Origin: Rhodocyclaceae bacterium | Lineage (GTDB): Bacteria > Pseudomonadota > Gammaproteobacteria > Burkholderiales > Rhodocyclaceae | Reading direction: 5' to 3' | NCBI GenBank assembly: GCA_020445665.1 | Contig: JAGRGD010000004.1 | Location: 1 to 34,574 of the forward strand | DNA: 34,574 nt | Shown: positions 24,675 through 30,998 of the stretch, in pieces | Layout of the letters: each line of letters opens with the position of its first letter | Position numbering within the stretch: position 1 is the stretch's first letter | The notes under the pieces: generated by a model | What the model saw: only the letters and a program-made list of their open reading frames with translations | What the model was told of the DNA's origin: nothing | The model's database searches: none | Position numbers and translations under genes: made by a program

Positions 24675-24746
24675 CCGACATCGGCAGCCATCACCGGGCG
24701 TTCGAAGAACGTGTCGGATAGCTGCCGTTCGGGAGGTGCGTTATGC
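24675..24746. repeat. Nested inverted repeats at the left edge of the AT-rich stretch
   Basis: CGGCAGC ... GCTGCCG encloses CGTTC-gaa-GAACG (24699-24711). An outer GCATGAC/GTTATGC pair lies further out with one G-T wobble. A further TCGCCTA/TAGGCGA pair lies near 24755-24781. The gap 24634-24928 holds no convincing gene apart from a possible N-terminal extension of the next one. It may contain an old recombination site or a terminator. Confidence 0.35.
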
Positions 24747-24928
24747 TCTTCGCCTAGATACAGACAGGACTTTAGGCGAGGTAGGCCGAGGAAGGTCAAG
24801 TGCGACCTTTTCTGTCGGTTTTCTTTAGACGCATAGGAATTGCCGCATGTAGGCAAGGCCCTGCGTGGCACCTTATTCCGCACGCAGTGTTGTCAAGCGA
24901 TTTCGCAGCACACAGCAAGCCGAATGTC

Positions 24929-25312
24929 ATGAATTCACGTCGCGTCCATGAGCTGATGAACAAGCACTTCCCCGCTTTCGATGGGGCGAAGCTGGATTGG
25001 GTAAACGTACACGATGGATACGCACCCAAGCTCTCTGAGTTGGAGGGCTTGCTCCACGAAACCTTTGCTGAAGGGGAAGTTCTTGTTGAAGTCACTCGCA
25101 AGAAAGGAGACTGCATTCCTTTGAGCCAGGCAGGCGCCTACATCGGCCAACACATGGGTGTCGGCAACATCCGGGTCGCAAATCGGGACTTCAGCTCGTT
25201 CTTGGTTGTCGCGCAGAGCTGCGTAGCTTCGGCGTGGCACAAGACAGATAACAAGCCGGCCCAGCACGGACGGCCGACGGCAGCCGCTGGCCTTCGTCGT
25301 TGCGCTCCATGA
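24929..25312 (+). CDS. Small orphan protein, cassette-like, unknown function
   Basis: The 127-residue protein reads MNSRRVHELMNKHFPAFDGA and continues with a VHDGYAPKLSELE segment and the core GAYIGQHMGVGNIRVANRDF, a compact alpha/beta fold I cannot name. Base composition is clearly lower in GC than the flanking genes. The last 22 or so residues (from about HKTDNKPAQH) look unlike folded sequence and are encoded inside the attC-like element, as happens when a cassette gene has lost its own stop. Its TGA overlaps the next ATG. A longer form from a GTG at 24800 is possible but is low in support. Confidence 0.5.
   Translation: MNSRRVHELMNKHFPAFDGAKLDWVNVHDGYAPKLSELEGLLHETFAEGEVLVEVTRKKGDCIPLSQAGAYIGQHMGVGNIRVANRDFSSFLVVAQSCVASAWHKTDNKPAQHGRPTAAAGLRRCAP
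25246..25305 (+). repeat. attC-like recombination site (candidate)
   Basis: The layout matches an integron attC. An R''-like box ends in AAC (25246-25252), then a 5-base spacer, then L'' GGCCCAGC (25258-25265). A 20-base middle is followed by L' GCTGGCC (25286-25292), which pairs with L'' leaving one extra C. A 6-base spacer and an R'-like GTTGCGC (25299-25305) complete it. The unpaired C in L'' and the spacer lengths are the canonical asymmetry. Against it, the R boxes pair only over AAC/GTT plus one wobble, and GTTGCGC departs from GTTRRRY at one position. Confidence 0.4.
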
Positions 25313-25767
25313 CGCATCTCAGTCTCACATTCGTCGATAATGGCACCGGGCACAACGATATGGTCCTGCAGCTTGCCGGTCGAAGCTGGGCCTGCGATTC
25401 GTACTATCTGGCGTTGGATGACGGCGTGCTCCCAAGCACTGATTGCAGCACGAAGATTCGCGCAGTTCTCCGCCGACTACTTGCGCAATGGCTAGAAGCG
25501 GTACGCGAGGTTCGTACCGGCGACATGGCTTTCTTGCCCTATGACTTTTCTGATCAATACACCGGTTGGCTGCGCTGCACTCGAACTTCAGATCGCTTTC
25601 TAGTTGCGCGGGGATGGTCGAGCGTGGAGGGCTGGTCGTTCGCGCCCTCTTGCATTGATGTCTACGCCCACAAACTAGACGACTTCCGTATTGATGGGGC
25701 TTCGATTGAAATGTCATCACAGGAACTACACAAGTCGGTCAATGAGTCCATATCACGCGCGGCCTGA
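25309..25767 (+). CDS. Orphan protein downstream of the attC-like site, unknown function
   Basis: The 152-residue protein starts three bases after the R'-like box, as cassette genes do. The sequence is rich in Trp and aromatics (WACDSYYLALDDGV, FSDQYTGWLRCTR, WSSVEGWSFAPS), lacks a signal peptide and ends in a polar helix. GC content and codon choice differ from the core genes. No family is recognised. A pair of strong hairpins follows the stop codon. The plus-strand orientation is the same as its small neighbours. Confidence 0.55.
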   Translation: MTHLSLTFVDNGTGHNDMVLQLAGRSWACDSYYLALDDGVLPSTDCSTKIRAVLRRLLAQWLEAVREVRTGDMAFLPYDFSDQYTGWLRCTRTSDRFLVARGWSSVEGWSFAPSCIDVYAHKLDDFRIDGASIEMSSQELHKSVNESISRAA

Positions 25768-25778
25768 TCCACTGTTTC

Positions 25779-25849
25779 AGCAGACGCGTAACGACGCGGC
25801 TGAGCGCAGTCGTTACGCGTCTGCTTTCCAAGAGGCTGACAGGCCTCTT
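25779..25849 (+). terminator. Tandem hairpins after the orphan gene
   Basis: Perfect 17-base arms AGCAGACGCGTAACGAC (25779-25795) and its complement at 25809-25825 enclose a 13-base loop. A second hairpin, AAGAGGC (25830-25836) with GCCTCTT (25843-25849), follows four bases later. The first is unusually long for a terminator. The remaining gap to 26107 has no convincing gene and a few shorter palindromes (for example CCGGC-cttga-GCCGG near 26078-26096). Confidence 0.5.
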
Positions 25850-26107
25850 TGGGTCGAGACGACTCATCCGCGAGTGGCAGCTCACGGGGAGCAAATCTCC
25901 AACGCCCGCTTTCCGGCGATCAATTCAAGGACACGTCGGTCGCTTCTCGATCTCTGATAGGCAACCACATGGACTGATTCCCACCGGTCCACTCACTGAG
26001 GCAAACCGACCGATATGGACACTCACCGATGCCGTCGGCGCGGTGGAGGGTGGAACACCCTGTGATATGCCGAAACGCCGGCCTTGAGCCGGAACCGACT
26101 CGCCTGG

Positions 26108-26416
26108 ATGAAGATGAAGAATCAGCGGACGCGGTGCCCGACGTGCGACTCTACCGGTTTAACACTTCGGGCCAGATTGCGCTTTGGAAACATCAGGTGC
26201 GTCAACTGCGGTGCAGAGTATCGAGTTGCGAAGCGCTATGGATTGAAGGTCGTCTTGATGATCGCCGCGCATTTGATGTTTCTCTGGTTTGGCTGGGTTG
26301 GGCTAACAACGTGGAATTGGTGGCCGATGTTCGCCCTCCTTTGCTTTGCTGTTGCGTCCCCCGTGGTGGTCGTGGTCTTCGGCCCCATAGAACGCATAGA
26401 TCGTAAAGGTGGCTGA
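26108..26416 (+). CDS. Small membrane protein with zinc-ribbon-like Cys pairs
   Basis: The 102-residue protein carries CPTC ... CVNC separated by 17 residues near its N-terminus, a rubredoxin/zinc-ribbon knuckle pair (RCPTCDSTGLTL and IRCVNCGAEYRV). Two hydrophobic spans follow (VVLMIAAHLMFLWFGWVGL and WWPMFALLCFAVASPVVVVV). The zinc ribbon would face the cytoplasm. Similar zinc-ribbon/two-span proteins are common orphan genes in accessory DNA, and I cannot assign a role. The ATG at 26108 is chosen; 26114 and a TTG at 26084 are alternatives without better ribosome sites. Confidence 0.6.
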   Translation: MKMKNQRTRCPTCDSTGLTLRARLRFGNIRCVNCGAEYRVAKRYGLKVVLMIAAHLMFLWFGWVGLTTWNWWPMFALLCFAVASPVVVVVFGPIERIDRKGG

Positions 26417-26455
26417 AGCCGTGAAAGTGACCCGAGACGCGAGGTAACGAGGGTC

Positions 26456-26475
26456 AGCTTCGCGGAAACGAAGCT
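26456..26475 (+). terminator. Hairpin after the zinc-ribbon membrane gene
   Basis: AGCTTCG (26456-26462) and CGAAGCT (26469-26475) pair perfectly around a 6-base loop and are followed by CTCTT. An outer AGGGT/ACCCT pair extends it. This is the most terminator-like hairpin in the AT-richer stretch. Confidence 0.5.
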
Positions 26476-26602
26476 CTCTTACACCCTGTAGCCCTGCACG
26501 GCGGCTTCACAGAAAATCGTTTGGCGGTTCGGGTCGAATGAAGACCTTCGTACTCAGTTGAACACCCTCGCAATCGACGGCGCCATCGCCACCCGGCATC
26601 AA

Positions 26603-26779
26603 ATGGATCTCTTCGAACCCATCGCCGGCGCAGTCGGCGAACTCTCTGCTTGCGTGCTCGGACGCGTGGTCGGCAGAACATTCAACCTGGACGGGCGAAA
26701 GGCCCAACGGATCGGTGAGCACGTGATCCTTGCCGTCGTCCTTGGTACCGCCGTGATCCTGACCGTAATGTTTTCGTGA
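26603..26779 (+). CDS. Very small membrane protein (candidate)
   Basis: The 58-residue frame begins MDLFEPIAGAVGELSACVLG, has a basic middle (GRTFNLDGRKAQR) and ends in one hydrophobic span (VILAVVLGTAVILTVMFS). The amphipathic-basic-hydrophobic layout resembles the small protein at 33690-33893 and other single-span orphan proteins. Start choice is uncertain: an upstream TTG at 26558 would add 15 residues, and neither start has a convincing ribosome site. The gap after the preceding gene (26417-26602) holds only the hairpin at 26456. Confidence 0.4.
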   Translation: MDLFEPIAGAVGELSACVLGRVVGRTFNLDGRKAQRIGEHVILAVVLGTAVILTVMFS

Positions 26780-26782
26780 TGC

Positions 26783-26826
26783 GCGTTGGCCCCGGCCGCC
26801 GTTCGGATTGCCTCGTGCAATCCAAC
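26783..26826. repeat. Nested inverted repeat before the ankyrin gene
   Basis: GGATTG-cctcgtg-CAATCC is a perfect inner hairpin. Outside it, GCGTTGG on the left can pair with CCAACGC on the right. It marks the right edge of the AT-richer stretch, just after the small membrane protein. Confidence 0.35.
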
Positions 26827-26894
26827 GCCGGTCGATGAACGCCACATCTCGCTTATCCGTCTATCATGCTCGCTGAGCCACGAGGACACCGCCC

Positions 26895-27521
26895 ATGACA
26901 CCGCAGAACGCCCTCAACGATCAGATGCTCCACGCCGCCGACGAGTGGGAGTGGGACGACGTGGTGGCCCTGCTCCAGGAGGGCGCGGACCCGAATTGCA
27001 CCGACGCGGACGGCTTGAGCGTGCTCTACGCGGCCGTGCAGCAGCAGCAGGCCGATGTGGTCCGGGCGTTGCTGGCGGCCGGGGCGGATCCGAACCTCGC
27101 TGACCGGCTCCTGGGGCGAGCGCCCCTGCACTGGGCCATCGAGTACCGCGACGAGGGAATCTCGGCGCAGTTGCTGGCGGCCGGCGCCCACGTCACGGTG
27201 GCAGATGCGGATGGCGTCACGCCCTTGCACCAGGCCGCGCTGAGCGGAAGCATGGTCATCCTGAAGGCCGTGCTGAGGGCCGGCGCGGACGCCAACGCCC
27301 GCTGCACGGCTGGCCGCACGCCGCTGCACTACGCCGCCGGATCCAACCACACCGAATCCGTTGACCAGCTGCTCAAGGCCGGCGCCGATCCGAAGGCCAC
27401 CGATCAGGCGGGCCTCACGCCCGCCGATGTGGCAGCGCAGATGGATTACCCGGAGATGGCGGGACACCTGAATCGGGCGTCGGAGCCCAGGCGCAGCCGC
27501 TGGTTCGGCCTGCGGCGCTGA
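26895..27521 (+). CDS. Ankyrin-repeat protein
   Basis: This 208-residue protein is composed of about five ankyrin repeats, with recurring GADPN, G-x-TPLH-x-A and LL-x-AGA signatures between residues 10 and 195, and a basic tail (RASEPRRSRWFGLRR). There is no signal peptide. Ankyrin repeats bind proteins. In bacteria such genes serve as periplasmic or cytoplasmic partners, immunity proteins or effectors. The gene has its own leader with an ACGAGG ribosome site and restores the high-GC composition, so it is probably core DNA. It ends 18 bases from the convergent DUF2145 gene. Confidence 0.85.
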   Translation: MTPQNALNDQMLHAADEWEWDDVVALLQEGADPNCTDADGLSVLYAAVQQQQADVVRALLAAGADPNLADRLLGRAPLHWAIEYRDEGISAQLLAAGAHVTVADADGVTPLHQAALSGSMVILKAVLRAGADANARCTAGRTPLHYAAGSNHTESVDQLLKAGADPKATDQAGLTPADVAAQMDYPEMAGHLNRASEPRRSRWFGLRR

Positions 27522-27539
27522 GCCTCACCCGGCGTCTGC

Positions 27540-28463
27540 TCAGTCCCCCAGTACCACCGCGCGGTCTCCCCCTTCCGGTCGGCAACCCTCGGCAAGCGGC
27601 GTCCAGCCATTGCGCACCACCACCTGCGTACCGTCGTGGCACAGCGCGAGGCGCCGGCTGCCGGGATGGCGCTGGCGGACGAAGGCCTCGATGCTGCGGG
27701 GCAGGCTGAGATGCAGGGTGGCGGCGGCGCGGTCGGGCTCGGGGTGGTCGTCGAGGTGGATGAGCGGCACGAAGGCCGAGGCGAGCAGCTGCCAGGCCGC
27801 GACGCGGATCGGGGCCGGCGCGTATCCGGCCTCGGCGAGCCAGGTCTGGGCCTCTGCGCGCGGGTCTTCGGCCGCGCCTGCTGGCCGCCAGGCGTCGGCG
27901 AGCAACTCGGCGACCCACTGGTTGCAGTTTTGGTAGCGGCGGCTGAAGGGGTGGGCGTTGGCGCTGTAGGTGCCGGCGAGCAGGCGCAGGGCGCGGGGGG
28001 TGTCGAGGGCGGCGCCGCGCAGCGCCCGAGCAGCGTCCCCGGGGGGCACGACGATCGAGACATAGCCTTCGGCCGCGTCGTCCGAGCCGAGGACGAAGCC
28101 GGCGAGGCCCTGGTCGTAGAGGCGGGGGCGGCCTTCCTCGCAGGCGTAGTAGAGCTGGCGGGCCTGCCAGCGGCCCTGGGCGTCGCGCCAGGCGATGGCG
28201 GTGTGGGAGTGGCGAATGCCGAAACGCGCCACGTCGAGCCCGGAACGGCTGATCAGCGCGAGGCCGTCGGGAGCCACCTCGCCGAGGGCGTCGCGCACCA
28301 CGGCGGCGAAGCGCAGCAGTTTGTCCTGCGCGGCGGCGGAGAGCTCGGGGGCCCGGTCACAGAAGGGCTCACCGCTCAGGCCGCCGCTGCCGGCCATCGC
28401 CGGGCCGGCGAGGCCGAGGGCAAGACTGGCACCGACGCCGAGCAGGCGCCGGCGCAGGTTCAC
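27540..28463 (-). CDS. DUF2145 exported protein
   Basis: The 307-residue protein starts at a GTG that overlaps the previous stop (GTGA). A Sec signal follows (VNLRRRLLGVGASLALGLAG, ending near AMAGS). The DUF2145 signatures are LISRSGLDVARFGIRHSH, then QLYYACEEGRPRLYDQGLAG, and later RRYQNCNQWVAELL. The conserved His, Cys and Asn residues hint at a catalytic or metal-binding pocket, but no activity is established for the family. It is translationally coupled to the small exported protein before it, and the two form a conserved-looking pair. Confidence 0.8.
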   Translation of the reverse strand: MNLRRRLLGVGASLALGLAGPAMAGSGGLSGEPFCDRAPELSAAAQDKLLRFAAVVRDALGEVAPDGLALISRSGLDVARFGIRHSHTAIAWRDAQGRWQARQLYYACEEGRPRLYDQGLAGFVLGSDDAAEGYVSIVVPPGDAARALRGAALDTPRALRLLAGTYSANAHPFSRRYQNCNQWVAELLADAWRPAGAAEDPRAEAQTWLAEAGYAPAPIRVAAWQLLASAFVPLIHLDDHPEPDRAAATLHLSLPRSIEAFVRQRHPGSRRLALCHDGTQVVVRNGWTPLAEGCRPEGGDRAVVLGD

Positions 28464-28909
28464 AGCGGGCGGGCGGCGAGCTCGCCGTACCAGTCGTCGT
28501 TGAGGACCAGGTAGAAGGCATTGCGGTCCACGGCGCGGGCAAACTCGAAGCCGTAGGGGCGCGCCGCCACCTGCACGAGGTCGCCGGCGGCGAGGCCCTG
28601 CTCGGCCCACACGGCGCGCGGCAGCGTCAGCGTGAAGCGGCGGGGGCCATCCGCGGCCTGCATCGTCACCGCCACATGGTCGGCGCCCCGGGCGGCCTCG
28701 GCCACCTCGGTGACCCGGTACTCGCCGGCGGCCACGTCGTCGTCCTCGCTCGAGCTGTTGCTCGAGCCCTGGAAGGAGTCCGAGATGCTGCCGACGGAGG
28801 CCGAGCCGGCGGACGAGGCCGACGAGGCGAAGCTCGCGGCCTGACTGGCAACGGGTGCGGCCAGCGCGACGGCGAGGCAGATCAGGCTGAGGCGGGGGGC
28901 AAGGCTCAT
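28460..28909 (-). CDS. Small exported Ser-rich protein paired with DUF2145
   Basis: The 149-residue protein has an AGGAG ribosome site and a Sec signal (LSLICLAVALAAPVASQAAS). A low-complexity Ser/Ala stretch with an acidic end (SSNSSSEDDD) spans about residues 25-60. A beta-rich domain follows with TMQAADGPRRFTLTLPRAVW and PYGFEFARAVDRNAFYLVL. I do not recognise the domain. The four-base overlap with the DUF2145 gene implies a shared function. Confidence 0.7.
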   Translation of the reverse strand: MSLAPRLSLICLAVALAAPVASQAASFASSASSAGSASVGSISDSFQGSSNSSSEDDDVAAGEYRVTEVAEAARGADHVAVTMQAADGPRRFTLTLPRAVWAEQGLAAGDLVQVAARPYGFEFARAVDRNAFYLVLNDDWYGELAARPL

Positions 28910-28941
28910 GGCGGGCTCCTGGAGACGGTCGAATGCATCAT

Positions 28942-28959
28942 GCGGGCCGCCGGGCCCGC
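28942..28959 (-). terminator. Hairpin between the lipoprotein gene and the DUF2145 pair
   Basis: GCGGGCC and GGCCCGC pair perfectly around a GCCG loop. It lies in the 113-base gap downstream of the large lipoprotein gene and just upstream of the small exported protein's ribosome site. Confidence 0.35.
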
Positions 28960-29022
28960 GCTCAGCCCCGGATTCTGCACGACATTGGCGTTTGCTGCCT
29001 TGCAGCGCGGGCCGGATCCCGC

Positions 29023-30669
29023 TCAGAGGGACTCGATCAGGTCCTTCAGCAGCCAGGTGCCCACCTCGTTGTACTCGCCGATCTCGGCGCCCACGCCGAC
29101 GCCCACCGAGGCGGTGGCGCCGAGGAGGCGCTCCGGTCCGTCGTCCGGGTCGTAGTAGCTGTACCAGACGCCCAGCCCGGCCCCGCCGAGGACGCTCAGC
29201 GAGGTGGTGAAGCCCTGGGCATAGCCGCTCTCGAAGCCCCCCTTCCAGGCGCCCACGGTGACCGCGGCGTCGATGCCCAGCGCCAGGCCCTTGGAGATGC
29301 CGCCGGCTTCGTAGGGCTTGATCCTGCCCTGGGTGAAGTCGATGGCGAGGCCGATCTCACCGTTGCCGCCGACGCCGATCTGCACGTCGCCCCCGAAGCC
29401 GATCGAGATCGAGCGGTTGCCGGCGGCGCGGGCGGCGGTCTGGAAGGCCTGGAAGGCATCCAGCCCCCGCAGGTACGCGTAGGCCTCGCGCCAGCGCCCG
29501 GTCTTGAACAGCACCTTGACGTTGCGGGTGCGCCCGGCACGCACGTCGTTGATCAGGGCGGTGGCGAGCTGCTGCATGGCCTTGCCCATGAACTCGTAGC
29601 GGCCCACGTCGCGCCGGGCCGCGGCGCGGATGTCGAAAGGCGGGGCGCACAGCTTGGTGGAGCGGAAACCCAGCAGGCTGGCGAAGAGGTTGCCTTCGGG
29701 CGGTTGCTTGGCCATACGCATGCCGGCGTCGCAGGGTTCCTTGGCGCGACACTTGCCGGTGTCGGCCCCGGCGGCGTGGATGCGCTCGAAGCCGGCCGGG
29801 CAGCTCATGCAGCTGCCGCCGCCCTTCGCCATGTGGAACTGCCCCGGCGGGCAGCCCCAGGCGCGTTGCTGGTAGGTGGCCCGGACCCACGGCCCCTTCA
29901 GGAGCGAGTTGCGCTTGCGGCAGGCCTTGGGGTGATCCATGCGCCGGGTCGGCGAGGCCCGCACGTAGTCTCTCGGGCAGGTCCAGCACGAGCCGCCGCG
30001 CAGGGTCGAGAAGTAGGATTGCTTGCCCGGGCAGCCGAGCTTCTCAGCCTTGCCCACGCGCCTGGCGTCGACGGTGGCACACGGCGCCTCGGCCTCGCCG
30101 CCGCAGCCGCGCGCACTGCGCTTCGGCTTGCGCCACGACGGCGGATCCGGTGGCAGGATGGCCACCGGCGGCGTCACCTCGGCCTGCCGCGCCAGTTCCT
30201 GGCGGTAGGCGGCGGGATTGTCGAGGGAGACCGGCAGCAGCTGATACGCCACGCCCAGCAGGCCGGTCTTCACGCCCACGTCGACGCGCTCGCCGTTCAA
30301 CGTCGCCTCGAAGGGCCCGGCCAGGGGCAGATCCTGCCCGCCGAAGCGGCCAGGACCCGTGGGTGCGAGGTCACGCAGGACGACCATGCCGGGCCGCACC
30401 TCGGCGACGCCGAAATGCGCCCACGGGTCCAGCGCCCAGGCCCGACCCCGCTCGATGCGGATGCGCTTGCCGATCGTCGAGATGGTCCACACCCCGTCGA
30501 TCGCCGAGGCCCGGGCCGGCGCCACATCCTCCTTGCGGGGCAGGTCGGCCGGTGGCAGGGAGCCGGGCTTGTGGGGCACCGGGGCGCAGCCTGCAAGGGC
30601 CAGCAGGAGGAACGCGGCGAGCCAGGCGGCGGCCTGGGCCACGCGGCCAGGCAAGGCAGAGACGGTCAT
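29023..30669 (-). CDS. Large lipoprotein with two Cys-rich repeats and a Gly-rich C-terminal domain
   Basis: The 548-residue protein has a lipobox L-A-G-C28 after a long hydrophobic signal, so it is a lipoprotein. Residues 50-170 form a beta-rich domain. Between 213 and 307 there are two copies of a Cys motif: C213-x14-C-x2-C231-x18-C250 and C273-x13-C-x2-C290-x16-C307, each built as GGSC-x-x-CP-x-x-(F/Y). This resembles eukaryotic-type GCC2/GCC3 or TNFR-like Cys modules. From about 430 to the end the sequence is rich in Gly with alternating hydrophobics (GFGGDVQIGVGGNGEIGLAI, then VLGGAGLGVWYSYYD), suggesting a beta-sheet domain. Function is unknown. The start codon lies inside a dispersed repeat. 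Confidence 0.75.
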   Translation of the reverse strand: MTVSALPGRVAQAAAWLAAFLLLALAGCAPVPHKPGSLPPADLPRKEDVAPARASAIDGVWTISTIGKRIRIERGRAWALDPWAHFGVAEVRPGMVVLRDLAPTGPGRFGGQDLPLAGPFEATLNGERVDVGVKTGLLGVAYQLLPVSLDNPAAYRQELARQAEVTPPVAILPPDPPSWRKPKRSARGCGGEAEAPCATVDARRVGKAEKLGCPGKQSYFSTLRGGSCWTCPRDYVRASPTRRMDHPKACRKRNSLLKGPWVRATYQQRAWGCPPGQFHMAKGGGSCMSCPAGFERIHAAGADTGKCRAKEPCDAGMRMAKQPPEGNLFASLLGFRSTKLCAPPFDIRAAARRDVGRYEFMGKAMQQLATALINDVRAGRTRNVKVLFKTGRWREAYAYLRGLDAFQAFQTAARAAGNRSISIGFGGDVQIGVGGNGEIGLAIDFTQGRIKPYEAGGISKGLALGIDAAVTVGAWKGGFESGYAQGFTTSLSVLGGAGLGVWYSYYDPDDGPERLLGATASVGVGVGAEIGEYNEVGTWLLKDLIESL

Positions 30670-30744
30670 GGAATGCATTCCGGCCAATGGGTCTGGCACG
30701 TGTAACACCTGCCGGGGGCGGCAGGCAATGACCGATTGCGCGTT
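30655..30744 (+). repeat. Dispersed repeat, copy A
   Basis: About 90 bases beginning GGCAGAG-x-CGGTCATG match 32702-32791 with roughly a dozen differences and one one-base gap. The copy contains the palindrome GGAATGCATTCC and a CCTGCC/GGCAGG hairpin. It covers the start codon and leader of the minus-strand lipoprotein gene, so it may supply part of its promoter. Confidence 0.7.
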
Positions 30745-30998
30745 GGTCGTGGTATCCGGCGACGGGGGACGCTCGCGGAATCCGACGATCTCGCGACGGA
30801 GGGGCCGCTAACATTGGGAGCGGTGCGTAACGCGCCGCGCGGCAGATCGTCGCGACAGACCCGTTGGCCCTATACTCCAGCGTCCCGGCGGGCATCGGGT
30901 TCGCGGCTGCAGGTTCGGGCAGCGGGTCGCACGCGGTGCCCTGCCGATCCGGTATCGACGCCTGCCGACAGGATCACCGCCCAGAGCAACCGTCGTTC

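Noticed and set aside
24668-24746. GCATGAC...GTTATGC with nested stems as a second attC site
   Set aside because: The outer boxes pair well, but the spacers are unequal (6 versus 12 bases) and the AAC triplet is GAC, so the attC rules are not met.
25787-25815. GCGTAAC/GTTACGC as attC R boxes
   Set aside because: The AAC and GTT are only about 19 bases apart, with no room for L boxes. It is a simple hairpin stem.
25743-25957. Possible 71-residue gene overlapping the stop of the orphan gene
   Set aside because: The frame runs through both strong hairpins and has no ribosome site or recognisable fold.
26507-26845. Minus-strand 112-codon frame opposite the small membrane protein
   Set aside because: There is no ribosome site, no hydrophobic or domain pattern, and it reads through the hairpin before the ankyrin gene.
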